Source of the DNA: an uncultured Acinetobacter sp.
GTDB taxonomy: Bacteria; Cyanobacteriota; Vampirovibrionia; Gastranaerophilales; Gastranaerophilaceae
Direction: 5' to 3'
DNA: 34,875 bases
Assembly (NCBI GenBank): GCA_900321205.1
Contig: ONVC01000007.1
Span: 4,185-39,059 of the forward strand
Position 1 is the stretch's first letter. Each line of letters starts with the position of its first letter. This document shows positions 22,886-31,902 of this stretch, one piece after another. The translations under genes and the position numbers were made by a program. Under the pieces are notes generated by a model. That model was not told the origin of the DNA. It worked only from the letters and a program-made list of their open reading frames with translations, and did no database searches.

Positions 22886-23950
22886 TTAGTTTTTCTCCTC
22901 TGTTATTAATTCTACACCTTCTTCTTTGTCTTTTATATTTCTAACATATAGTTCATCAAGCAAAACACATATTGTAGCTGCCATTGCAGGTCCAAACAGA
23001 ACTCCGATGAAGCCAAAATATTTCCCGCCTAAAATTAATGATAAAAATATGATTGTCGGATGCAAATCCATTAATTTACTGAATGCATAAGGTCTTACCA
23101 AATTGTTTTCTATAAGTTGTGCAGCAACCATAACAATAAGTGTTGTAACAAGCACTTTTGCACCAAACTCATAAACACCTATTAAACAAATCACAATCGC
23201 GATAGCAGGACCGACAACCGGAACAATATCCAAAATCGCAGCTATAATTGCAATAGAAATTGCATAAGGGTTTTGTAAAAGTAATAAACCGACTGCGTTT
23301 ACAACAAAAACACTTAATACTGCCATTGTTTGAGCAAATACATATCCGCCCATTTTTGAGGATATATTATCAATAATTTCCTCAGTTCTTTCTTTTATAT
23401 TAGAAGGAAAATAGTTCAAAACAGTTGCTTTAATGTTCTTTTTATCCTGCATAAAGAAAAACAGGAATATTAAACCCGTTAAACAATAAGCAAAGCTTGA
23501 ACCCATGCCTGCCAGCAACCCTGCAATATAATCTATTGCACCCTCGGTAGAACTTGCCATAGAAGCAGTCATTCCGTCAATGTCAAGTTTGGTTATACCC
23601 AATGCGTGACATACTGCACTGCCTTTAATAGCTTCATCCAAATTTTTAACATAGTTCGGATATTCTTTAATCAACTCACTAATCTGGTATGCACCTAACA
23701 TTAATATAAATGCAAGCAATACACCTAATATAGCCAATGCACCAAACAATACAATGGCTGTTGCAAGAGGTCTTGGCATTTTCTTTTCCAATTTGTCAAC
23801 AATCGGATTTAATGAGCATGCAAATACCAGCGAAATGAACAGCATGATTGCTACATCAACATTTGTAAACATAAAAAATAATAAAAGTACAATAAAAGCA
23901 CCAAAAAGAATGGTACTTACTGAAATTTCATTATTAAACAATTTAATCAT
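22886..23950 (-). CDS. AI-2E family transporter (YdiK/TqsA/PerM-type permease)
   Basis: The 354-residue polytopic membrane protein has about eight helices in the AI-2E arrangement. It shows an N-terminal pair (LFGAFIVLLLFFMFTNVDVA; LFISLVFACSLNPIVDKLEK) and a central soluble helix region. The C-terminal hallmarks are AAILDIVPVVGPAIAIV and HPTIIFLSLILGGKYFGFIG. Some relatives export autoinducer-2 or act as ion antiporters, but the substrate cannot be inferred here. GGTGGG precedes the ATG. It forms an operon with the downstream secreted protein. Confidence 0.92.
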   Translation of the reverse strand: MIKLFNNEISVSTILFGAFIVLLLFFMFTNVDVAIMLFISLVFACSLNPIVDKLEKKMPRPLATAIVLFGALAILGVLLAFILMLGAYQISELIKEYPNYVKNLDEAIKGSAVCHALGITKLDIDGMTASMASSTEGAIDYIAGLLAGMGSSFAYCLTGLIFLFFFMQDKKNIKATVLNYFPSNIKERTEEIIDNISSKMGGYVFAQTMAVLSVFVVNAVGLLLLQNPYAISIAIIAAILDIVPVVGPAIAIVICLIGVYEFGAKVLVTTLIVMVAAQLIENNLVRPYAFSKLMDLHPTIIFLSLILGGKYFGFIGVLFGPAMAATICVLLDELYVRNIKDKEEGVELITEEKN

Positions 23951-24155
23951 ATTCCCACCTACTATTTATGTAACACATAAAAATCCTACACTAAAAAAGT
24001 TTATTGTTCAAGTTTTGTTATTAAAAACCTCTGAAATTCAATATCAAATCAAATTACGAAAAATTTTTCAAAACCCTTTGTCCGAATTTGTCGTACCTCT
24101 TAATTAGAATAAAAGTATAAAAACTATCCCGTTAAATAAAAGAAAAGAGGTTACG

Positions 24156-24305
24156 ATGATTTATGCAGTTATTTTAATTTTATTTGTTATGAGCCGGATA
24201 AACAATGCTCTCGGCAAATTAGAACACAAGCAGAAAATACTTTGCTATGACATGCTTATACTCACACAAAAAATTCGTGAAGATGAAAACAGACTTTTGA
24301 GTTAA
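24156..24305 (+). CDS. Small membrane-associated protein, 49 residues
   Basis: This short frame begins with an ATG preceded by AAAGAGG (7-8 bases upstream). It encodes a hydrophobic N-terminus (MIYAVILILFVM), then a charged helix (LGKLEHKQKILCYDMLILTQK) and an acidic end. It would be a small bitopic membrane peptide. TTGTCC and TAATTA-like elements upstream are a weak promoter. The stop falls directly before a strong stem-loop. It is orphan, divergent from the AI-2E gene and convergent with ferritin. The family is not recognised. Confidence 0.5.
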   Translation: MIYAVILILFVMSRINNALGKLEHKQKILCYDMLILTQKIREDENRLLS

Positions 24306-24339
24306 AAGACTTCCCGGCAAAAATTTGCCGGGAAGTCTT
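24306..24339. terminator. Stem-loop terminator between the small ORF and ferritin
   Basis: AAGACTTCCCGGCAAA pairs with TTTGCCGGGAAGTCTT (16 bp, minimal loop). On the minus strand the stem is followed by TTAACT after CTT, so it can end the ferritin transcript. On the plus strand it would end the small ORF. Confidence 0.75.
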
Positions 24340-24372
24340 ATCAGCGGTACGTGTTTGCTGACAGTGTATAAT

Positions 24373-24882
24373 TTAACCGATTACCGGCTGAACAAATGTT
24401 CTTGCCGCAAGATCTTTATCAAGCATTAACAGAGCCTTTTTATCGTCACCGATAAGTTTCAGAGTTGCCAAAAGACCGCCGACATTTGCCTCTTCTTCAA
24501 CTTGTTCTTTAATATACCAGTCAAGCAGGTGTAAAGCTGCTCTGTCTTTAACTTCTTCCGCAACATCTGCAACGTGGTTTATACTTGAAGTTACAAATTG
24601 TTCGTGTTTTAGAACTTCTTCAAAAATTTCCAAAGGAGTTGTTCCGTGGAATTCCGGTTTTGCTATGGCTTCAAGTTTGATATTTCCCCCGCGTTCATCA
24701 AGATAATCAAACATTCCCATTCCATGAGCATGTTCTTCCTGTACCTGAACGCTGAACCAGTTTACAAAACCCTGAAGATTCCATTCCATAAATTTTACCT
24801 TCATAGCAAGATACAGATACTCAGAATATAGCTCCTTGTTTATCTGTTCATTAAAAGCTGCTTCTAATTTTTCACTAATCAT
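24373..24882 (-). CDS. ftnA: Bacterial non-heme ferritin
   Basis: The 169-residue ferritin stores iron as a ferric mineral inside a 24-mer. Ferroxidase-centre ligands are visible: E17 (NKELYSEY), E50 and H53 (EEHAHG), E94 (KHEQF), Q127 and E130 (KEQVEEEANV). There is no heme ligand of the bacterioferritin type. The length is typical of FtnA. AGGAGG precedes the ATG. The upstream unknown gene ends 11 bases away, so they form a probable operon, and a terminator follows. The protein would limit iron-driven oxidative damage. Confidence 0.96.
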   Translation of the reverse strand: MISEKLEAAFNEQINKELYSEYLYLAMKVKFMEWNLQGFVNWFSVQVQEEHAHGMGMFDYLDERGGNIKLEAIAKPEFHGTTPLEIFEEVLKHEQFVTSSINHVADVAEEVKDRAALHLLDWYIKEQVEEEANVGGLLATLKLIGDDKKALLMLDKDLAARTFVQPVIG

Positions 24883-24893
24883 ATTAAATCCTC

Positions 24894-25463
24894 CTATAAG
24901 ATTAAATCTGTATATTCCAAAAGTTTTGACAAATCTTTCATATTAATTGCTTCATCGATTTTTTCTTTGAATGTTTCCGCAAGGGCAGTTTTTAAACCCT
25001 TTGGAAGTTGTATATCCGTATTTTTTTCAGCATGTACAAAACCTTTGTTTATTATCAAAAACTCTTTGTATGCATCAAGTATCTTATCCACATTTGAATC
25101 AAACTCAAAAGAAGTACTCATAAAGTACTTCATATCCTTAGGAAAGAGCCTTGCAAAATTAATCATGTAATCGGTTTCTATTGTATTTTCTTCCTCGTTA
25201 TACTTACCGCCCAAACAATGATTGTTAATTATTTTCTGTTCTTCCTGAGTTCTTATGTATGCGGCCCACATTAAGCACCCGACATAAAATCCTAAATTAT
25301 TATTAAAAACTTCAAGAATTTTTTTATAATACTGTCTGAACTTTGCTTTTTTCTGAGAAAAAACTTTAAACTTATTGATATCCATATAAAGATAGTTTAC
25401 CGTTCCCTGAAAAGCCAAAATATATGGTGCAAAACCGGGATCAAATTCTATACCTTCAGCCAT
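24894..25463 (-). CDS. Protein of unknown function, in an operon with ferritin
   Basis: The 189-residue protein appears to be soluble and mostly helical, rich in aromatic residues (YILAFQGTVNYLYMDINKF). A short hydrophobic patch (LGFYVGCLMWAAYI) occurs near 57-70. There is no signal peptide. I do not recognise a domain. A GGGAGATAT-type site precedes the start. Because it directly precedes ferritin, a link to iron or redox handling is possible, but that is inference from position alone. Confidence 0.82.
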   Translation of the reverse strand: MAEGIEFDPGFAPYILAFQGTVNYLYMDINKFKVFSQKKAKFRQYYKKILEVFNNNLGFYVGCLMWAAYIRTQEEQKIINNHCLGGKYNEEENTIETDYMINFARLFPKDMKYFMSTSFEFDSNVDKILDAYKEFLIINKGFVHAEKNTDIQLPKGLKTALAETFKEKIDEAINMKDLSKLLEYTDLIL

Positions 25464-25507
25464 ATAATATCTCCCTTAGACATGCATATATTAACACAAT
25501 TGAGATT

Positions 25508-26518
25508 CTAAGTAAATGTACGATCTAAAAGTTTGTTTACTATATCACCGGCAGTAATGTTCAGACAATCCAACGTTTCACAGGTTGTTTGTCTTTTTTC
25601 CCACAGACAGGGGCAAATATTACAGTTACAAATTTTAGCCTTTATCGGTATAACTTTTCCGTTTTGCGGAATAAGTTTTTTATCATCCGTAGGTCCGAAA
25701 ATAACATATGTCCGAACGCCAAGTGCAACAGCAACATGCAGGGGTGCGGAATCTGAACATAAAAACTTTTCTGCACTTGATATCAGCTCTGCCAGTTCTT
25801 TCAGATTTTTGGTTTTGCCGTACATATTTGTAAATTTTTCCTGAGAAACCTTTTCCGTTATTGCTTTAATAACCTTTTCGTCATCCGGACCTCCTGCAAG
25901 TATAACATTCTTGCCCATGCCGGCAAGTTTTTCGACAACTTCTGCCCAAATATCAGGTGATACTGTTTTTATCATACCTTTTTTGATACTCATAAGACTG
26001 ACTCCGGGGTGGATTAAAACGGAATTTGGTATAACATCTTTTTTATCAATTATAATTTGAGGAAGCTCCGTTGTAATATCCGTAATATCCTGAACTAAAT
26101 CGTGATACATATTTGCGGCATACTGATTTTTATTCAAAGGAACAGCCTTTGTTAAAAGGCATTCGCTTAATTTTCCAGAATAAAATCCGTATTTTCTTTT
26201 TATAAAAGTAAGAAACAAAAACAAAGAAATAAACTTATTTCCGCCAGATGATACAACAATATCAAAATTTTTTGTCCAAATTAGAACAAGAAGTTTCAGA
26301 AGCTCAATATATTTATCCCTGCCCTTTATATCAGCAAACATCGTTTCGTCTATAATATTTGTCAAAGCTGTTATCCCCTTACTTCTGGGCTCAAGTGCAA
26401 GGGTAATTTTTGAATCCGGAAATTCTTTTTTTACGGATATAATCGCAGGCAAAAAAAGGATTTCATCTCCCAAACCGCCAAAATTTATAAACAGAATATT
26501 TTTTCTTTTTTCTTTCAT
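25508..26518 (-). CDS. Glycosyltransferase family 9 (heptosyltransferase-like)
   Basis: The 336-residue GT-B enzyme has the GT9 N-terminal motif INFGGLGDEILFLPAI and the donor-site region CSDSAPLHVAVALGVRTYVIFGPTD near 255-280. GT9 enzymes such as WaaC/WaaF add heptose to the inner core of lipopolysaccharide from ADP-heptose. Other sugars are possible. The C-terminus has a cysteine cluster (CNCNICPCLWEKRQTTC), seen in many GT9 proteins of unknown role. It is divergent from the LCP gene and supports an LPS-type outer membrane. Confidence 0.88.
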   Translation of the reverse strand: MKEKRKNILFINFGGLGDEILFLPAIISVKKEFPDSKITLALEPRSKGITALTNIIDETMFADIKGRDKYIELLKLLVLIWTKNFDIVVSSGGNKFISLFLFLTFIKRKYGFYSGKLSECLLTKAVPLNKNQYAANMYHDLVQDITDITTELPQIIIDKKDVIPNSVLIHPGVSLMSIKKGMIKTVSPDIWAEVVEKLAGMGKNVILAGGPDDEKVIKAITEKVSQEKFTNMYGKTKNLKELAELISSAEKFLCSDSAPLHVAVALGVRTYVIFGPTDDKKLIPQNGKVIPIKAKICNCNICPCLWEKRQTTCETLDCLNITAGDIVNKLLDRTFT

Positions 26519-26542
26519 AAATAAGTTTTATCGGAAAAACAG

Positions 26543-26596
26543 GTTAAGTTCAAGGCTTAACATTCAATTGATTTTACTTTTTGCTTAAAATATAAT
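26543..26596 (+). promoter_or_regulatory. Promoter of the LCP gene with an upstream dyad
   Basis: TTGATT (26568-26573) and TATAAT (26591-26596), with exactly 17 bases between, place a start at about 26603, 17 bases before the ATG. An inverted repeat GTTAAG (26543-26548) / CTTAAC (26556-26561) ends seven bases before the -35 box and could be a regulator site. Confidence 0.6.
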
Positions 26597-26619
26597 CGTA
26601 TTATACAGAGAGAAAATTA

Positions 26620-27933
26620 ATGAAAATTGCTAATAATCATCAACAGGAAGAATATAAAACATTATTAAACCAGATAAGAAAAGAAAGACAGGGAACATCG
26701 ACATCTAATTTTGCAAAATTTTTGTTTACCTTTGTTTTGGCTGTTTTCTTTGCGGTTATTTGCGTAATAATCATTGAAAACACTATTCTTCTGGACAGAA
26801 TATCTTTTGAACAGGCAGATGATTCCGGCGGATTTTTCAAATTTTCACGCAACAAAAAGGATTTTCAGATTCCGTTTTCACCCAAAAAACAAAATATTTT
26901 ACTATTAGGTATTGATTCAAACGGAGACGGTTCCGACTTATGGGAAGGTACTCGTTCCGATACAATTATGGTTGTTAATATCGACCCGAGAACACGTACT
27001 GTTAAAGCTATTTCCATTCCTCGTGACAGCAAGGTTTTTCTTCCCGAAAACAAAGGTGTTTCAAAAATTAACTCCGCCCACGCAATCGGGGGCGTAAACC
27101 TTGTTAAAAAGACTTTAAAAGAGACTTTCGGAATAAAAATTGACCATTATATTATCATCCACGATGAAGCAGTTGAGCATATAGTAGACGCATTGGGCGG
27201 CATTCCCATTTATGTTGAAAAACCAATGAAATACCACGATTGGGCAGGACGACTCCATATAGACCTGAATAAAGGCAACACCGTTCTGAACGGCAAACAG
27301 GCAGTTGGTTATTTGAGATATCGTAAAGACGGGCTGGGCGATATTGGGAGAACGCAGCGTCAGCAATGGTTCATCAGAAGTCTGTTTGAAAAAATGAAAT
27401 CACTCGATACAATAACAAAACTTCCGGATGTTTTAAATATATGCAAAACATACATAAAAACAGATATGAGCCTGTACGAACTTTCACAGTACGCAGGGTT
27501 TGTAAAAGGTGTTGATGAAAACAAAATCGAAATCGCTACACTTCCGGGTGCTCCAAATCAAAAAGGATACATAAGTTACTGGATTCTTGACCCGAAAAAA
27601 ACTCAGGAAGTAATTGACAGAATGATTTACCGTGACAAGGTTGAAGCTGATTTTTCAAGATTTAAAGCAGGTATAATGTATTCACCATTAAAAGAAAAAG
27701 AAGCTATGATTATTCAGGAACAGCTTAAAGAACTCGGTTTTGAAGTTAATATGCTTAAAATCACTCACCTGTCACACACAAGATTTGTTGCCAACAAAAA
27801 TGAAGTAACGATTGATTTTTATAACTGGTTACAAAAGAAAGTTCCTGAGCTTAACAAAGTTCAGTTTGTTTATGATCCTACCGAAAACTTCTCTGTAGGA
27901 AGTGATTTTACGGTCGTTCTTGCGGAAGGTTAA
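26620..27933 (+). CDS. LytR-CpsA-Psr (LCP) family protein with LytR_C domain
   Basis: The 437-residue protein has a cytoplasmic N-terminus, one membrane helix (about 29-52) and an extracytoplasmic LCP domain (about 88-255). Hallmark residues are present: ILLLGIDS, then TRSDTIMVV, AISIPRDS, KINSAHAIGG and GDIGRTQRQQ, whose Arg and Asp residues bind the polyprenyl pyrophosphate. A C-terminal LytR_C domain (about 345-437) follows. LCP enzymes transfer lipid-linked glycans onto peptidoglycan or other acceptors. Cyanobacteria and relatives also encode them. The promoter at 26568-26596 is good. The nitroreductase gene follows by 31 bases. Confidence 0.93.
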   Translation: MKIANNHQQEEYKTLLNQIRKERQGTSTSNFAKFLFTFVLAVFFAVICVIIIENTILLDRISFEQADDSGGFFKFSRNKKDFQIPFSPKKQNILLLGIDSNGDGSDLWEGTRSDTIMVVNIDPRTRTVKAISIPRDSKVFLPENKGVSKINSAHAIGGVNLVKKTLKETFGIKIDHYIIIHDEAVEHIVDALGGIPIYVEKPMKYHDWAGRLHIDLNKGNTVLNGKQAVGYLRYRKDGLGDIGRTQRQQWFIRSLFEKMKSLDTITKLPDVLNICKTYIKTDMSLYELSQYAGFVKGVDENKIEIATLPGAPNQKGYISYWILDPKKTQEVIDRMIYRDKVEADFSRFKAGIMYSPLKEKEAMIIQEQLKELGFEVNMLKITHLSHTRFVANKNEVTIDFYNWLQKKVPELNKVQFVYDPTENFSVGSDFTVVLAEG

Positions 27934-27964
27934 TAATACCCTCTGCCAAAGTAAGGAGTTTTGC

Positions 27965-28567
27965 ATGTTAAATTTAATCAAATCAAGAAAAAGTGTAAGA
28001 AAATATTCCGAAAAACATATTCCGGATGAAGATTTAAGAACCGTACTCGAAGCAGGAAGACTCGCTCCTTCGTGGATGAATGTTCAATCATGGAAGTTAA
28101 TACTTATAAAATCCGAAGAAAACAAGTCTCTTTTAAGTGAACTTGCACTCGGACAACCGCATGTAAAAAATGCCGATGCATTAATCGTATGTGTTGCAGA
28201 CCTTAGTGCCTGGGAAGAAGCAGGTATAACAAAAAAAGAAAATCCTGCGCTTAACCCTGCTCTGCAAGGTGAAAACGGTTTACTGATAAGAACTATGGAG
28301 CAGGTTATTTATCCTGTTTCATACATGATGCTGACAGCAGAATCATTAGGTATTCGCTCATGTATAATCGGGGCGATGGGTAATGAAATTACGGGCATAA
28401 ATCAGGATTTGTACAAAAAAGTTAAAGAAAAATTAGGGCTGAATGGTAATCAGATACTTTCAACCATAATTACATTAGGATACGAAGCAGAACCCACTGC
28501 AACAGTAAAAACACGTAAAAACTTTGATGATGTTATCAGCCTGGAAAAAATCGGAAATAAATTCTAA
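27965..28567 (+). CDS. Nitroreductase-family FMN oxidoreductase
   Basis: The 200-residue protein begins with the family FMN-binding signature KSRKSVRKYS, then EAGRLAPSWMNVQSWK. It continues with the central ADALIVCVAD and MLTAESLGIRSCIIGAMG. Such homodimers use NAD(P)H to reduce nitro compounds, quinones or flavins. The physiological substrate is unknown. The open frame begins at 27902 inside the LCP gene, but AAGGAG at 27953-27958 lies six bases before the ATG at 27965, which matches the family N-terminus. The stop overlaps the convergent Cys-rich gene. Confidence 0.93.
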   Translation: MLNLIKSRKSVRKYSEKHIPDEDLRTVLEAGRLAPSWMNVQSWKLILIKSEENKSLLSELALGQPHVKNADALIVCVADLSAWEEAGITKKENPALNPALQGENGLLIRTMEQVIYPVSYMMLTAESLGIRSCIIGAMGNEITGINQDLYKKVKEKLGLNGNQILSTIITLGYEAEPTATVKTRKNFDDVISLEKIGNKF

Positions 28568-28779
28568 TCACAAAAATCTTCTTCCGGTTCTCCGTTAATC
28601 ATTTTAAGAATCTGAACAACTTTTGGCATTTGGCAATTAAACGAATAATGAGCCTGTTTTATTGAACATTGTGAACAATTGCCGTTTAATTTGTAACATT
28701 CAATCGCCTGAGGTGTCCAATTCTTTGTAATTGATGTCGAAATTTCATTTTCCGGCATTTCTATAGCCGTATTTAACAT
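28564..28779 (-). CDS. Small Cys-rich protein of unknown function
   Basis: The 71-residue protein has five cysteines, four of them grouped as C-x5-C-x2-C with a later C (CYKLNGNCSQCSIKQAHYSFNC), which could bind a metal or an iron-sulfur cluster. The fifth is near the C-terminus (EEDFCD). GGGAGAG precedes the ATG at a suitable distance, supporting a real gene. It overlaps the convergent nitroreductase gene by four bases. No family name can be given. Confidence 0.72.
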   Translation of the reverse strand: MLNTAIEMPENEISTSITKNWTPQAIECYKLNGNCSQCSIKQAHYSFNCQMPKVVQILKMINGEPEEDFCD

Positions 28780-28876
28780 CTTTTTCTCTCCCTATTCTGA
28801 GGTTACACTACCCCTTACCTATCAGAATAAAAGATGTTTTAGAAGTTGTCATCATCTGTTTGATGTATTTTATATC

Positions 28877-28905
28877 TTGTATTTTACCTTCGACTGCGTT
28901 ATTAT
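28877..28905 (+). promoter_or_regulatory. Likely pheS promoter
   Basis: TTGTAT (28877-28882) and TATTAT (28900-28905), separated by 17 bases, lie 23 bases before the pheS ATG. AAGGGAG (28913-28919) is the ribosome-binding site. No T-box or attenuator-like leader fits in the short leader. Confidence 0.5.
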
Positions 28906-28927
28906 TCTGTTTAAGGGAGAAATATAA

Positions 28928-29962
28928 ATGAAAGAACAACTGGAAAACATTTACAACTCAGCAAAATCAGATATCGAAAAAGCCGTATCTATTGCTGACA
29001 TTGACGATATAAGATTAAAATATTTAAGCAGAAAAGGTGAATTTAACTCAATAAAAAAAGGATTGAAAGATTTATCCGATGAAGAAAAAAGAACAGTCGG
29101 AGCTTTTGCAAATCAAATCACTGAAGATTTGGAAAACCTTTTAAAAGCAAAACATGATGCTTTTTACCAAAAAGAGTTAAACGAAAAACTTCAAAAAGAC
29201 AGAATAGATATAACTCTGAGCGGTAAGTACACTCCGCAGGGAAAAGTTCATCCGCTTACTTCTACAACTGATGAGATTGTATCTATTTTTCAAAACCTTG
29301 GATTTTCTGTTGCCGCTCCCGAATTTTCTCCCGAAGTGGAAACAGAATACTATAATTTTGACATGTTAAATGTTCCGAAAGACCACCCTGCACGTGACGT
29401 TCAGGATACTTTCTACGTAAAAGACCTTCCCGGTGTTGTACTCAGAAGCCAGACTTCCGGTGCACAGGTTCACATTATGGAAAATCAAAAACCTCCGATT
29501 AAGATTATTGCACCTGGCAGGGTTTACAGAAACGAAAACATTAATGCAAGAAAAAACAACTTCTTCCACCAGATTGAAGGCTTGTATGTTGATAAAAATA
29601 TTACCTTCGGTGATTTGAAAGGTGTTTTAAATGAGTTTATCAGATTATATTTTGGTTCTGCCCGTCCTACACGTTTCAGAAGCAGTTTCTTCCCGTTCAC
29701 GGAACCTTCTGCAGAAGTCGATGTTCAGTGTATCATGTGTCAGGGAAAAGGCTGCCGTACATGTTCAGGAACAGGCTGGCTGGAAGTCCTGGGCTGTGGC
29801 ATGGTTGATACAAACGTACTCAAAGGCGTAGGCATTGACCCTGATGTTTATACAGGATTTGCCTTCGGCATGGGAGTTGAAAGACTTGCAATGCTCAAAT
29901 ATGCAATCGATGACATCAGATTGTTCTTCAACAATGATAAGAGATTTTTAGAACAATTCTAG
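28928..29962 (+). CDS. pheS: Phenylalanine--tRNA ligase alpha subunit
   Basis: The 344-residue class II synthetase subunit has an N-terminal coiled coil (about 1-90) followed by the catalytic domain. Motif 2 region GRVYRNENINARKNNFFHQIEGL binds tRNA and ATP. The motif 3 region GFAFGMGVERLAMLKYAI is near the end. A CxxC-containing insertion (CIMCQGKGCRTCSGTGW) precedes GCGMVDTNVL, as in many bacterial PheS. It charges tRNA-Phe together with PheT. pheT does not follow here: a terminator lies 22 bases downstream, so the beta subunit must be encoded elsewhere. Confidence 0.97.
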   Translation: MKEQLENIYNSAKSDIEKAVSIADIDDIRLKYLSRKGEFNSIKKGLKDLSDEEKRTVGAFANQITEDLENLLKAKHDAFYQKELNEKLQKDRIDITLSGKYTPQGKVHPLTSTTDEIVSIFQNLGFSVAAPEFSPEVETEYYNFDMLNVPKDHPARDVQDTFYVKDLPGVVLRSQTSGAQVHIMENQKPPIKIIAPGRVYRNENINARKNNFFHQIEGLYVDKNITFGDLKGVLNEFIRLYFGSARPTRFRSSFFPFTEPSAEVDVQCIMCQGKGCRTCSGTGWLEVLGCGMVDTNVLKGVGIDPDVYTGFAFGMGVERLAMLKYAIDDIRLFFNNDKRFLEQF

Positions 29963-29984
29963 AGAGAAAAATATTTTTTAGTTT

Positions 29985-30015
29985 AAAAAAGTGGATTATA
30001 ATAATCCACTTTTTT
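29985..30015. terminator. Bidirectional rho-independent terminator between pheS and the kinase gene
   Basis: The stem GTGGATTA (29991-29998) / TAATCCAC (30002-30009) is preceded by six A and followed by six T. It can stop transcription from both convergent genes. Confidence 0.88.
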
Positions 30016-30033
30016 ATATCTAAAATAAAAATT

Positions 30034-31896
30034 TCAGGCTTCACTTTCGGCAGGAAGCTGGTGTTTTGGGATATATTCTTCAGGCTCTTCTGTTTTGGGG
30101 TTAATCGGCAAACGGAAACCGAAGGTTGAACCTTCGCCTTCTTTAGAGTTTACAAAAACCTGTCCCTGATGGTGTTTTTCTATTGTAACTTTTACCAAAT
30201 GTAAACCAAGACCCGTTCCTTTAACGCTGTGTGTAGCATTTTCAACACGGTAAAATCTGTCGAACACGCGTTTTTGGTCTTTTTCTGAAATACCCGGACC
30301 CTGGTCTTCAACGCTTACTTCCACATACTCGCCGTCACGTGAACGTTCAGCTCTGATTTTAATACGTTTTCCGTCAGGCGAATATTTGATTGCATTCGAT
30401 AAAATATTCATAAACGCACGGGAAATACTGTCAACATTTAACGGTATTTCAGGCAAATCAGGTTCTTTCATAATAGAAATAGTCAAATCGTGTTCCTTAG
30501 CCAAAACCTGAACCTGATTAACAGCATCTTCAATAATTTCAACAATATCCTGTTTTGTTTTTTCAAGATGTAAATTTTGAGCCTCATAACGTGAAAAATC
30601 AAGAATATCATTAACCATTCGGTTGAGTCTGATTATTTCCTGATTCATAACACCTATGAACTCTCTCTGAGTATTAAAATCAAAATCGTTACCAAAGTTA
30701 TAAAGCGTATCAATATAGCTTCTCAAAACAGTTACAGGAGTTCTGAGTTCATGTGAAACATTTGATATAAAGTTAGAACGGAGCTGATCCATTTCATGTT
30801 CTTTGGTAACATCAATAATGATAATAATATATCCGACATAAGAGTTTGATTTTGTAAACATCGGAGAAATTAAGCATTTTAGTATTCTCTGGTCGATTTC
30901 GATAGTAAAGTTAATCGGACTTCCGTCTTCATCCAGCGGAGTATCTTTATATTTAGCAATCTTATCAGCAAAACAAAACTCGCCGGTTGAATCACAGAAA
31001 TCCTGAATCTGAGAATTCAAAATATCATCTTCCTCTACTTCAAGAAGTCGTTTTGCATAATTATTGACCATAATAACTTTATCGTGATTATCGCAAACAA
31101 CAACACCGTTAACAATACTCATCAAAACAGATTCCAGTTTATTACGTTCAAACGTCAGGCTTTCTATTGTCTGTTCGTTATATCTGCTTAAACGTTCAGA
31201 CATATCGTTAAATGCCGCATAAAGTTCTTTAACTTCTTTATCCGCATCTTTATCATCAAGAGTATAACCAAACTCTCCCGATGAAATCTTTTTAACACCC
31301 TGATGAAGTTTTCTCAGCTCTCTTGTAATTATAGAAGAATTCATATAAATTATACCGACAATTACCAGCCACGCAAGAACAAACACAATTGCGAGCGAAC
31401 CTTTTGATGTTGCCGATACCTTGTCCATAATAGTTCCGGACAAACCTACCGTTACAGAACCTATATTAGAAGCAGCCGCTCCGTTTCTGATTGTCATAGG
31501 TGAACTTACTGTTATCCTTGCTTTATCAGCCTGCTCAGGATAATCATCTTTGCTTGTATATATAATTTTTGAATTTGCATCTTTAAAAATAATAAAAGCT
31601 ATATCATCATTACTTTTCAGTATTGATACAGAATTTGTTCTGAGGGCATCATACTTTGCAAGTTCGGGAAGCTCTTTTGTAACCTCAACGCCTTCAATAG
31701 CAAGGGTTTTTGAAAGCACCTGAGCAAAATTTTTGTATGCTTTGTCCATATTTTGGCTGATACTATATGTTGCAAAGCAGGCTGCAAGAAATATAAACAA
31801 AGTGCTCACAAATAAACCTGCAATAATCAGTCTGGTTTGTGCCGCCATCACATTTTTCTTTTTCTTAGGTTTTTCCTTAAACTCTTCTCCAGCCAT
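30034..31896 (-). CDS. Membrane sensor histidine kinase (VicK/PhoR-like)
   Basis: The 620-residue kinase has a basic N-terminus and TM1 (about 21-45), then a periplasmic sensor (46-167) and TM2 (about 168-186). HAMP follows (about 187-240), then PAS (about 250-365), HisKA with the H-box NVSHELRTP (His382) and HATPase. The ATPase boxes are N-box Asn501 in NILSNAIKYSP, G1 DQGPGI, F-box DRFYR and G2 GTGLGLHL. All catalytic boxes are intact. No cognate response regulator is adjacent, so it is an orphan here. The -10-like TATAAT ends six bases before the ATG, which predicts a leaderless mRNA. A second Met at residue 17 lacks a good ribosome-binding site. Confidence 0.93.
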   Translation of the reverse strand: MAGEEFKEKPKKKKNVMAAQTRLIIAGLFVSTLFIFLAACFATYSISQNMDKAYKNFAQVLSKTLAIEGVEVTKELPELAKYDALRTNSVSILKSNDDIAFIIFKDANSKIIYTSKDDYPEQADKARITVSSPMTIRNGAAASNIGSVTVGLSGTIMDKVSATSKGSLAIVFVLAWLVIVGIIYMNSSIITRELRKLHQGVKKISSGEFGYTLDDKDADKEVKELYAAFNDMSERLSRYNEQTIESLTFERNKLESVLMSIVNGVVVCDNHDKVIMVNNYAKRLLEVEEDDILNSQIQDFCDSTGEFCFADKIAKYKDTPLDEDGSPINFTIEIDQRILKCLISPMFTKSNSYVGYIIIIIDVTKEHEMDQLRSNFISNVSHELRTPVTVLRSYIDTLYNFGNDFDFNTQREFIGVMNQEIIRLNRMVNDILDFSRYEAQNLHLEKTKQDIVEIIEDAVNQVQVLAKEHDLTISIMKEPDLPEIPLNVDSISRAFMNILSNAIKYSPDGKRIKIRAERSRDGEYVEVSVEDQGPGISEKDQKRVFDRFYRVENATHSVKGTGLGLHLVKVTIEKHHQGQVFVNSKEGEGSTFGFRLPINPKTEEPEEYIPKHQLPAESEA

Positions 31897-31902
31897 GGCA
31901 AG

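Noticed and set aside
28780-28927. T-box or attenuator controlling pheS
   Set aside because: The leader after the likely promoter is under 25 bases and shows no T-box sequence or competing hairpins.
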